DNA of 6,064 nt, taken from Aromatoleum sp. Lineage in GTDB: Bacteria; Pseudomonadota; Gammaproteobacteria; Burkholderiales; Casimicrobiaceae. The DNA is taken from NCBI GenBank assembly GCA_010365205.1, contig JAAFGU010000159.1, positions 1 to 6,064 on the forward strand, in the 5' to 3' direction. This document shows positions 1-6,064 of the stretch, piece after piece. The first letter of the stretch is position 1, and each line of letters opens with the position of its first letter. A model generated the notes under the pieces. It was not told where the DNA came from. It saw nothing but the letters and a program-made list of their open reading frames with translations, and did no database searches. The translations under genes were made by a program, and so were the position numbers.

Positions 1-117
1 TGGCTCGTCCCCGGCCACTGCGACCCGACGGTGAATCTCTACGACTGGATCGTCGGCGTGCGCGGCGACCGTGTCGAATGCGTATGGCCGGTGACCGCGC
101 GCGGGGCGCTCGGCTGA
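1..117 (+). CDS. D-threonine aldolase / D-serine dehydratase-like PLP enzyme, C-terminal end (partial)
   Basis: Only the last 38 codons are in the window; frame 1 runs open from the left edge to TGA at 115-117. The tail reads PGHCDPTVNLYDW near its start and VWPVTARG near its end. This matches the C-terminal beta-domain of the alanine-racemase-fold (fold type III) D-threonine aldolase/D-serine dehydratase family. In characterised D-threonine aldolases the His and Asp of the HCD triplet bind the active-site metal ion (Mn2+ or similar); both are present here (residues 6 and 8 of the visible part). Such enzymes cleave D-3-hydroxy-amino acids to glycine and an aldehyde, or deaminate D-serine. The HCD form, rather than H-x-C with a cysteine ligand, leans towards the aldolase branch; this is inference from a short fragment. 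The gene converges on the VOC gene to its right. The fold and PLP lysine lie outside the window. Confidence 0.8.
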   Translation, partial: WLVPGHCDPTVNLYDWIVGVRGDRVECVWPVTARGALG

Positions 118-128
118 ATGAGCCGTCG

Positions 129-162
129 GCGTCAGGACGTCAGCGTCAGGACGTCAGCGTCA
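129..162. repeat. 14-bp tandem direct repeat, about 2.4 copies
   Basis: The unit GCGTCAGGACGTCA occurs twice without mismatch (129-142, 143-156), followed by a further GCGTCA (157-162). Every base from 129 to 148 equals the base 14 positions later; periodicity breaks at 128 and 163. The array covers the last codons and the TGA (146-148) of the minus-strand Glyoxalase_3-type VOC gene and fills most of the gap to the convergent gene. On the minus strand each unit brings TGA triplets, giving a second in-frame stop at 140-142. Likely a slippage duplication; no function can be assigned. Confidence 0.9.
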
Positions 163-808
163 CGATGCCGCGGGGAGTGCGCAGCATCACGGCCAGACGC
201 GCCTCGCGGTCGTAGCTGACGTTGATGGCCGGATCGAGGCCGAGTGCGGCGAGCGCGGCGCGCACCGGTGCGGGATCCGGATGCGTCGCGGCGAGTTGTG
301 CCAGCGTCACGTTCGATTTCGGCAGCGTGTCGGCGGGGTGCGTCGGGACGTCCCACTGGATCAACGTCGGCACGACGCCGCGGCCGGGCAGCGCGCCGTC
401 GTCCGGAATCGTGATTCGCCAGCGGTAATCGCCGCGCGACATCGGGTGGATCGTGCCGAGCGGCAGCGGGGAGGCCGCGGCGGCGGCCTCGATGTCATCG
501 GTGCGCGCGACCCAGTGAATGAGCCGCGGGCGCTCCATCAGATCCGATTGCAGTGCGATGTGGTCGAGACCGAACCAGCGTGGCCGCGACGGTTTTTTGG
601 CGTCGGGATCGATCGCGATGATCTCGAGAAAGACGCGGTCGCCGAGCTTGAGCAGCGCGTTGTGGGTCCCCATCGCGACGTGCTTGCCGCCCGGCCGGGG
701 CGCGGTGCCGGTCAGGTTGGCGATGTAGTCGATGCCGTCGGCGAGTGTTGTCGCGGCGAGCACCAGATGATCGAACGCTGCCGTGACGGTCGCCGGCCGT
801 GACGCCAT
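146..808 (-). CDS. VOC family protein with Glyoxalase_3-like domain
   Basis: A 220-residue protein resembling the glyoxalase-like (Glyoxalase_3) branch of the vicinal oxygen chelate superfamily. The N-terminus has FDHLVLAA (residues 12-19) and is followed by a GGKHVAMGTHN segment (40-50) and FLEIIAIDPDA (60-70). His14, His43 and Glu62 are plausible metal-site residues by comparison with VOC proteins; this is not proven. The conserved RPRWFGLD segment (75-82) is typical of the family. Substrate and reaction are unknown; cytoplasmic, no signal peptide or membrane segment seen. The ATG (806-808) overlaps the TGA of the upstream VOC gene as TGATG, and there is no Shine-Dalgarno, which implies translational coupling. 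The open frame continues far upstream (to 2650) but only through genes read in other frames, so the coupled ATG is preferred. The last codons and the stop lie in a 14-bp tandem repeat. Confidence 0.85.
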   Translation of the reverse strand: MASRPATVTAAFDHLVLAATTLADGIDYIANLTGTAPRPGGKHVAMGTHNALLKLGDRVFLEIIAIDPDAKKPSRPRWFGLDHIALQSDLMERPRLIHWVARTDDIEAAAAASPLPLGTIHPMSRGDYRWRITIPDDGALPGRGVVPTLIQWDVPTHPADTLPKSNVTLAQLAATHPDPAPVRAALAALGLDPAINVSYDREARLAVMLRTPRGIVTLTS

Positions 809-1185
809 CACGGGGTTTCGGCGGCGGCGAAGTCGAGTTCCACCCGCGCGCCGTTCGGGTCGAGGAAGAAGACCTGCCAGATGCCGGACGCCGGCTGCTG
901 GCGGCACGTATGCTCGAGATCGTGCGCGATCAGCGTCTTGATGGTGTCGGCGAGGCCGGTCGCCGAGAACGCCATGTGGTCGATCACGCCGGGCCTGAGT
1001 TCGCCGCGCGAGCGGCCGCCGACCACGTGCAGTACGGGCTGACCGCCCGCGTACAGCCATGCGCCGGGGAAGTTCAGCGGCGGGCGCGCACCTTCGGTGA
1101 GCCCCAGCAAGTCGCAATAGAAGCGCACGGTGCGCGGTACGTCGTCGGTGAGAACGGTGAAGTGGTTCATTGCGGCGATGGGCAT
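808..1185 (-). CDS. VOC family (glyoxalase/bleomycin resistance/dioxygenase-fold) protein
   Basis: A 125-residue single VOC module, the usual length for a two-beta-alpha-beta-beta-beta domain protein that dimerises. NHFTVLTDDVPRTVRFYCDLLGL (from residue 7) is the typical first motif, and the C-terminus has FFLDPNGARVELDF (106-119). His8, His70 (in DHMAF) and Glu116 fit the usual metal-binding triad of VOC enzymes. The family includes glyoxalase I, extradiol dioxygenases and resistance proteins; which reaction applies here cannot be told. The start is supported by GAGG at 1191-1194 with a 5-base spacer; a second ATG at codon 6 is possible but less well placed. The gene lies 33 bases after the esterase gene and overlaps the next VOC gene by one base, so the three likely form one transcription unit. 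Confidence 0.88.
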   Translation of the reverse strand: MPIAAMNHFTVLTDDVPRTVRFYCDLLGLTEGARPPLNFPGAWLYAGGQPVLHVVGGRSRGELRPGVIDHMAFSATGLADTIKTLIAHDLEHTCRQQPASGIWQVFFLDPNGARVELDFAAAETP

Positions 1186-1189
1186 GGCG

Positions 1190-1194
1190 TCCTC
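1190..1194 (-). promoter_or_regulatory. Ribosome binding site of the 125-residue VOC gene
   Basis: On the minus strand GAGGA precedes the ATG at 1183-1185, with 5 bases between GAGG and the start codon. It is the clearest Shine-Dalgarno in the window and decides in favour of the first of two nearby in-frame ATGs. Confidence 0.65.
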
Positions 1195-1218
1195 GCGTCG
1201 GGGTTCGGAATCGCAATT

Positions 1219-2232
1219 TTACTGCAGCGCGCTGCGGACGAAGGCACCGAGTAGCGTGGTCGCGTCGGGCCCGTGCGCGTCGTTGTAGGGATACTGGTCG
1301 TCGCCGCCGCTCCAGGCGTGGCCCAGTCCGTCGATGAGTACGTGCCGCGCAACCAGGCGTGAGCCGCTCGTCCATTCGCGGGTCGTCACCTGGCGGCCGT
1401 CGCCGGTCGTCGTCGTCGCGGCGCGATCGGAAGGCGGGAGTTCGGCAGAGGGGCCCGACGTCGCTGCCGGGTGGGCGTTCAGCGCGAGATATTGGCGGAC
1501 GAGCTGGACGGCGTTGATCGGCGGCACGACGCTGTCGAGGGAACCCTGGATGGCCATCAACGGCACGGGCAGAGACGACGGGTCCGCGGCGGCGCGGGCA
1601 TCGGTCCCGATCTGCACGACGTCGGTGTCGGCGCCTTTGCTGGTGACGGTGAGTGCGGTGAGCGGCGACGACGCTGCGCCGCAGGCAATGCCGGAGTGGA
1701 TGAACGTGCCGGCCACCAGATCCGGGCGGCGCACGCCGAGAATCGCCGCAAGGCTGCCGCCCGATGACATCCCGGCGACGAACACGCGGCGCTTGTCGAT
1801 GCGGTAGGCTTGGCGCACGGTCTTGATTTGCGCGGCGACGATCGCCGCCTCGCCCCAGCCTCTCGCCGTCCCCCGGTCGAACCAATTCCAGCAGCCCCAC
1901 GCGTTCGCGCCGTCCTTCTGCCGCGGAAGCAGCACCAGACAACCCAGTTCGTCGGCCAGTTTCGCGATGCGCGTGCCCGCCGCGATGTCCTCGGGTGTCT
2001 GCTTGCACCCGTGAATCAACACGACCAGCGGACTCCTTCGCCAGGTCGAGTGACCTTTCGGCACGTAGACCAGGTAGTCGCGCTGCGGCAGGATCCACGG
2101 CGCGACGGCGAGGAAGCCGCGGAACGATCCTTTCCCCCCGGTCTCGAAGCGCCCCGGCGCTGGCGGCTCGCGCCGGAAGAGCTTGGCAAGGAACGCCTCG
2201 GTGCGGGACCAGAGATCGCGAAGTGTGGCCAT
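1219..2232 (-). CDS. PHB depolymerase-family esterase (alpha/beta hydrolase)
   Basis: A 337-residue alpha/beta hydrolase of the esterase, PHB depolymerase type (LpqC-like; PF10503 family by recognition). The core shows an oxyanion-region HGC (74-76), the family segment CWNWFDRG (114-121), nucleophile elbow GMSSG (154-158, Ser156), a probable acid Asp233 in QGSLDSVVPP, and His305 in GLGHAWSGGD. The triad is therefore complete. Family members hydrolyse short-chain polyhydroxyalkanoate, feruloyl or acetyl esters; the substrate here is not known. No signal peptide is seen (the N-terminus is charged, MATLRDLWSR), which suggests a cytoplasmic enzyme. Residues about 250-290 form a Thr/Ala/Pro-rich low-complexity stretch before the catalytic His. 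The ATG is the first possible start: an in-frame TGA lies at 2248-2250. GAGGA at 2245-2249 is 12 bases from the ATG, longer than usual. Two VOC genes follow closely and are probably co-transcribed. Confidence 0.88.
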   Translation of the reverse strand: MATLRDLWSRTEAFLAKLFRREPPAPGRFETGGKGSFRGFLAVAPWILPQRDYLVYVPKGHSTWRRSPLVVLIHGCKQTPEDIAAGTRIAKLADELGCLVLLPRQKDGANAWGCWNWFDRGTARGWGEAAIVAAQIKTVRQAYRIDKRRVFVAGMSSGGSLAAILGVRRPDLVAGTFIHSGIACGAASSPLTALTVTSKGADTDVVQIGTDARAAADPSSLPVPLMAIQGSLDSVVPPINAVQLVRQYLALNAHPAATSGPSAELPPSDRAATTTTGDGRQVTTREWTSGSRLVARHVLIDGLGHAWSGGDDQYPYNDAHGPDATTLLGAFVRSALQ

Positions 2233-2296
2233 GGTACGGCGGAATCCTCAATGCGTACTGCAGAGTGGCGCCGCGTCGTGAGGCGAGCCCATCGTT

Positions 2297-2317
2297 GCGT
2301 CCGCTGATCGCAGACGC
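2297..2317 (-). other. Imperfect hairpin upstream of the esterase gene
   Basis: GCGTC (2297-2301) pairs with GACGC (2313-2317), and inside it GC (2303-2304) with GC (2310-2311), leaving one C/A mismatch and a 5-base loop TGATC. It is a modest stem in very GC-rich DNA and could be chance. Confidence 0.35.
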
Positions 2318-2346
2318 GAGGGCCGCGACGCCTCGGCCGCGAGGGC

Positions 2347-2382
2347 GGTCCACATCGGCCGTCCGCTGCAGCCGATGGGACC
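2347..2382 (-). other. Stable hairpin directly after the rng stop codon (possible 3'-end structure)
   Basis: GGTCC (2347-2351) pairs with GGACC (2378-2382), and CATCGGC (2353-2359) with GCCGATG (2371-2377), leaving one bulged A at 2352 and an 11-base loop. This gives a 12-bp stem that begins at the base next to the rng TGA (2383-2385). The minus-strand sequence after it is GC-rich with no U-run, so it is not a classical Rho-independent terminator. It could protect the rng mRNA 3' end from exonucleases or mark the limit of Rho-dependent decay; both are inference. Confidence 0.6.
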
Positions 2383-3846
<1,464 letters not shown>

Positions 3847-3882
3847 CGTCGGCAGTTGGATCGAAGCTCCGTATTCCAGGTC

Positions 3883-3920
3883 GGCGGCGCCGCACGCGGG
3901 GCGCCGCCCAAAAATTGGGC
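3883..3920 (-). promoter_or_regulatory. Two overlapping inverted repeats in the maf–rng spacer (rng leader)
   Basis: In minus-strand order, GCCCAA (3915-3920) can pair with TTGGGC (3906-3911) around a 3-base loop. GGCGGCGCC (3900-3908) can pair with GGCGCCGCC (3883-3891) around an 8-base loop. Both stems are perfect (6 and 9 bp) and share bases 3906-3908, so both cannot form fully at once. They lie 12 bases after the maf stop and 36 bases before the rng ATG. Neither is followed by a U-tract. A leader or processing role in rng expression is possible; E. coli rne is known to be controlled through 5' UTR hairpins, but for this site it is inference. Confidence 0.5.
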
Positions 3921-3931
3921 AGTTGAGATCC

Positions 3932-4546
3932 TTATAGCACGGGGAACCCGATCCGCGCGAGGACGTCGGCGGTCTCGCAGAGCGGCAATCCCATCACCCC
4001 GGAGTAGCTTCCTTCGAGACGGCTGATGAAGGCCGCGGCGCGGCCCTGCACCGCGTAGCCGCCGGCCTTGTCGAACGGTTCCCCGGTCGCGACGTAGCGC
4101 TCGATCTCCTCGTGCGACAGCTTGCGCAGCGTGACCTCGGATATCGACACGGCGCGCACGATCTTCGCTTCCCACGAAATCGCCACCGCGGTGATCACCG
4201 AATGGCTGCGCCCCGACAAGAGCGTCAGCATGCGCAACGCGTCGACCGCGTCGCGCGGCTTGCCGAAGATCGCTCCGTCCAGCACCACCTCGGTATCGGC
4301 GCCGAGCACGGGGCGCGGCGTGAGCTCGCGTCGCAACATCCGGTGCCAGCCGACGGCCGCCTTTGTGCGCGCGATGCGTTTGACGTAGTCGAGGGCCTTC
4401 TCGTCCTTGCGCGGCTGCTCGACCAGGTCGCGCCGGCGGCCGGGCGCCTCGCGCAGCAGCACTTCCTCGAATTCGACCCCCAGTTGGCGCAGCAGCTCCT
4501 GCCGGCGCGGGCTTTTCGACGCGAGGTAGATGGAGGGAGCGCTCAT
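3932..4546 (-). CDS. maf: Maf family nucleoside triphosphate pyrophosphatase (YhdE-like dTTP/UTP type)
   Basis: A 204-residue Maf/HAM1-fold protein that hydrolyses nucleoside triphosphates to monophosphates, probably keeping non-canonical or excess nucleotides out of nucleic acids. The start motif is IYLASKSPRR (residues 6-15). GADTEVVLDG (82-91) carries the probable catalytic Asp84, and GKP (95-97) and FDKAGGYAVQG (158-168) follow. EGSYSGVMGLPL (178-189) completes the family signature. The DKAGGYAVQG and EGSYSGVMGLPL forms fit the YhdE subgroup (dTTP/UTP, with modified pyrimidine nucleotides), not the YceF subgroup (m7GTP). The ATG is 32 bases after rlmH, and no clear Shine-Dalgarno is seen. 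The length is near the family norm of about 195-205. Position between rlmH and rng is the usual betaproteobacterial order. Confidence 0.95.
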   Translation of the reverse strand: MSAPSIYLASKSPRRQELLRQLGVEFEEVLLREAPGRRRDLVEQPRKDEKALDYVKRIARTKAAVGWHRMLRRELTPRPVLGADTEVVLDGAIFGKPRDAVDALRMLTLLSGRSHSVITAVAISWEAKIVRAVSISEVTLRKLSHEEIERYVATGEPFDKAGGYAVQGRAAAFISRLEGSYSGVMGLPLCETADVLARIGFPVL

Positions 4547-4578
4547 GACCGCGGGAGATCGACTGCTTCACCGGGACG

Positions 4579-5046
4579 TTACTCCCGATGATATGGATGG
4601 CCGGACAGCAGGCTCGCGGCGCGGTAGAGCTGTTCGGCGAGTAGCACGCGCACGAGGCCGTGCGGCAATGTTAGCGCGGAAAGCGCGACGACGGCAGTCG
4701 CGCGGCGCTTGACGTCCGGATCGAGCCCGTCCGCGCTGCCGATGACGAACGCGGCGTCGTGCGCTTCGACGCGCCAGCGGGCAAGATGGTCGGCGAGCGT
4801 GCGCGTGGTCCACGCAACGCCGCGCTCGTCGAGGGCGACGACGAGGACGCCTTTGCAGGCGGCATCGATGCGGGGGGCTTCTGCCGCAAGGAGTTGCGCG
4901 ACCGGCTTGCCGCGGTCGCGCGGCTCGGGCTTGAGTTCGACGAGCTCCAGCGCAAACTCGCGCGGCAGGCGCCGCGCATAGTCGTCCCATCCGGCGGCGA
5001 TCCAGGCCGGCATCCGATGGCCGAGCGCGACGACGCGGATTCTCAT
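4579..5046 (-). CDS. rlmH: 23S rRNA (pseudouridine-1915-N3)-methyltransferase RlmH
   Basis: A 155-residue SPOUT-class (knotted) methyltransferase, the same length as E. coli RlmH. It methylates N3 of pseudouridine 1915 in helix 69 of 23S rRNA on the assembled 70S ribosome, using S-adenosylmethionine. Visible family motifs are LDERGVAWTT (residues 72-81), FVIGSADGL (100-108, SAM-binding loop), LSALTLPHGLVRVLLAEQLYR (from 122) and the C-terminal HPYHRE (150-155), all diagnostic. One oddity: Ser104 stands where the usual loop has a second Gly (IGG). The frame is open for 70 codons before the chosen ATG (5044-5046), but the family N-terminus MRIRVVALGHRMP begins here. It lies 62 bases after rsfS and 32 before maf. 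No strong Shine-Dalgarno is visible. Confidence 0.97.
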   Translation of the reverse strand: MRIRVVALGHRMPAWIAAGWDDYARRLPREFALELVELKPEPRDRGKPVAQLLAAEAPRIDAACKGVLVVALDERGVAWTTRTLADHLARWRVEAHDAAFVIGSADGLDPDVKRRATAVVALSALTLPHGLVRVLLAEQLYRAASLLSGHPYHRE

Positions 5047-5083
5047 GGTCGGCGGAGCGCGCAGGACCGGGGGCGCAGCCGGG

Positions 5084-5102
5084 GTCGCAGATAATCCGCG
5101 AC
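5084..5102 (-). other. Short hairpin in the rsfS–rlmH spacer
   Basis: On the minus strand GTCGCGGA and the downstream TCTGCGAC pair over 8 positions including one G-U, with a 3-base loop. It sits in the 62-base gap after the rsfS stop, without a following U-tract. It may be an mRNA processing or stability element, or chance. Confidence 0.4.
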
Positions 5103-5108
5103 GGGGCG

Positions 5109-5483
5109 TCAGGCGGCCTTTTTTGCCGCCGTCGCGCTGGGCTTGGCCCGCCGCACCGGCGATGGCGGCGTCCACAGTTCTTCCAGGTTGTAGTACGCGC
5201 GGACCGCGGGCTGCATGATGTGGACAACGATGTCGCCCGCATCGACCAGCACCCATTCGCCGGTCTCTTCGCCTTCGACGCCGAGGATCGTCGAACCGGC
5301 CTCCTTCAGCTTGTCTCGGACGTGATGCGCCAGCGCTTTCACCTGCCGGTTGGACTCGGCGGAGGCGACGATCAGCGTGTCGTAGAGACTGGTGAGCTTG
5401 CGGACGTCGAGGACGGTGATATCGCGCGCTTTGATGTCCTCGAGGGCGGTGACGGCGGTCTTCTGGGTTTTGTTAAGTCGCAT
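5109..5483 (-). CDS. rsfS: Ribosome silencing factor RsfS
   Basis: A 124-residue member of the RsfS/Iojap/DUF143 family. It binds uL14 on the 50S subunit and blocks joining of 30S, lowering translation in starvation or stationary phase. The N-terminus TAVTALEDIKARDITVLDV (residues 9-27), the segment SLYDTLIVASAESNRQVKAL (32-51), and WVLVDAGDIVVHIMQP then AYYNLEELW (77-92, 97-105) are the family core. After Trp105 there is an extra tail of about 19 residues rich in Lys, Arg, Ala and Pro (ending in AAKKAA), beyond the E. coli length of 105. A longer frame with an ATG at 5561 exists, but its extra residues are not family-like and overlap nadD. The ATG at 5481-5483 gives an 11-base overlap with the nadD end (stop 5473-5475), typical of coupled translation. 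Confidence 0.95.
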   Translation of the reverse strand: MRLNKTQKTAVTALEDIKARDITVLDVRKLTSLYDTLIVASAESNRQVKALAHHVRDKLKEAGSTILGVEGEETGEWVLVDAGDIVVHIMQPAVRAYYNLEELWTPPSPVRRAKPSATAAKKAA

Positions 5484-6064
5484 CCGTGTGGGGTCGATAG
5501 AGCCGATTGCGTTCAATATAGGCCAAAACGGCGGGCGGGAGCAAACCGCGGACTGCGGCAATTCCCGCGGATCCCCGCGCCAATTGCGCGCGTAACGCGG
5601 ACGCGGAGATGTCGTGGGCCGTGATCGGCTGCAGGACGATCGCGCCGGCCACCGCGCCGGCCAGTGCGTCCGAGGATCGCCGGAACCGACGCTGCCATTC
5701 GTCGGCGAGCGGCGCTGGCAACGCCGCGTCGAGCGTCGTTCCGGGTCGCGCGACGACGACGAGATGCGCGAGATCGAACAGTTCGCGCCAGCGGTGCCAT
5801 CCGGGGAGGCCGAGAAACGCGTCGGTGCCGACGATCAGCGCAAGCGGCCGTGCGGGGGCCTCCTGCCGCAATTCTTCCAGCGTCAGGACGGTGTAGCTGC
5901 GTCCGGGTCGGGCGGTCTCGCGCGCGTCGACTTCGAGGCCCGGGCAATCCTCGATCGCGAGTTCGACCATCGCCAGCCGTTGGAGGGCGGTCGCGACGGG
6001 TGCCGCGCGGTGCGGCGGATCACCGGCGGGCAGCAGGCGCACCGCCGACAGCGCGAGCGCCGCG
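5473..6064 (-). CDS. nadD: Nicotinate-nucleotide adenylyltransferase NadD (5' end outside window)
   Basis: 196 codons are visible, open to the right edge; about 25 N-terminal residues, including the expected GGTFDP-x-HxGH nucleotide-binding motif, should lie beyond it. NadD adenylates nicotinate mononucleotide with ATP to give deamido-NAD in NAD synthesis. Visible family signatures are VRLLPAGDPPHR near the start of the fragment, LAMVELAI, the middle IVGTDAFLGLPGWHRW with the usual D-x-F and WHxW residues, HLVVVARPG, and near the end HDISASALRAQL. That last is a variant of the ISST-xx-R ATP-binding motif. A GTG at 6040-6042 would give an internal start but cuts the conserved LLPAGDPPHR region from its context (AALALSA precedes it), so it is not the real start. 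The 3' end overlaps rsfS by 11 bases. Confidence 0.95.
   Translation of the reverse strand, partial: AALALSAVRLLPAGDPPHRAAPVATALQRLAMVELAIEDCPGLEVDARETARPGRSYTVLTLEELRQEAPARPLALIVGTDAFLGLPGWHRWRELFDLAHLVVVARPGTTLDAALPAPLADEWQRRFRRSSDALAGAVAGAIVLQPITAHDISASALRAQLARGSAGIAAVRGLLPPAVLAYIERNRLYRPHTDAT

Larger units (their letters stand above)
2233..2382. other. Intergenic region between rng and the esterase gene
   Basis: This 150-base gap is the longest non-coding stretch in the window. It holds two inverted repeats (2347-2382 and 2297-2317) and a 9-bp direct repeat CGTCCGCTG (2298-2306 and 2360-2368), which falls within each hairpin. I see no convincing -35/-10 pair on the minus strand for the esterase gene and no U-tract after either hairpin. 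Whether transcription of the housekeeping cluster stops here cannot be told from sequence. Confidence 0.6.

Noticed and set aside
111..125. Hairpin CGGCT/AGCCG over the stop of the PLP-enzyme gene as a terminator
   Set aside because: Only 5 bp with no U-tract; not distinguishable from chance in GC-rich DNA.
2317..2338. Alternative stems GGCCG/CGGCC and CGAGG/CCTCG in the rng–esterase gap
   Set aside because: Only 5 bp each and competing with one another; no clear signal.
5047..5256. 70-codon N-terminal extension of RlmH
   Set aside because: It runs through the spacer and the rsfS 3' end in another frame; RlmH of E. coli has the same length as the form starting at 5046.
5484..5561. Longer RsfS start at 5561
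   Set aside because: The extra 26 residues are not RsfS-like and lie wholly within nadD; the ATG at 5483 matches the family N-terminus.
6040..6042. GTG as the nadD start
   Set aside because: The frame stays open to the edge and the preceding residues (AALALSA) are typical NadD; starting here would remove the nucleotide-binding motif.

Overview
The window is a high-GC chromosomal segment, almost fully coding, with the gene order nadD–rsfS–rlmH–maf–rng on the minus strand. That order, the protein sequences and the base composition point to a betaproteobacterium (Burkholderiales or Rhodocyclales-like). I cannot name a genus from the sequence alone. I see no mobile element, CRISPR array, tRNA or rRNA gene, and no sign of recent transfer.

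Layout from left to right: positions 1-117 hold the last 38 codons of a plus-strand D-threonine aldolase/D-serine dehydratase-like PLP enzyme. It converges on a minus-strand group of three genes: a PHB-depolymerase-type esterase (1219-2232), a small VOC (glyoxalase fold) protein (808-1185) and a second, unrelated-subfamily VOC protein with a Glyoxalase_3-type domain (146-808). The two VOC genes overlap by one base (TGATG), and the esterase ends 33 bases before the first VOC gene, so the three are probably co-transcribed. The convergent 3' ends are separated by about 28 bases, most of it a 14-bp tandem repeat that also covers the VOC stop codon.

From 2383 to the right edge runs the conserved housekeeping cluster, all on the minus strand: nadD (5' end outside the window), rsfS (11-base overlap with nadD), rlmH, maf and rng. 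They link NAD synthesis (NadD), ribosome silencing (RsfS), 23S rRNA methylation (RlmH), nucleotide pool sanitation (Maf) and RNA processing including 16S 5'-end maturation (RNase G). Their joint theme is ribosome biogenesis and growth-state housekeeping. Catalytic residues looked for are present in all complete genes.

Non-coding space is small: 150 bases between rng and the esterase gene, 85 between maf and rng, 62 between rsfS and rlmH. Each holds at least one inverted repeat. None has a U-tract, so I do not call a Rho-independent terminator anywhere.

I found no convincing undescribed system here. The most worthwhile items are the tandem repeat across a stop codon, the two overlapping hairpins in the rng leader, the hairpin abutting the rng stop codon, and the esterase plus two-VOC gene group of unknown substrate.
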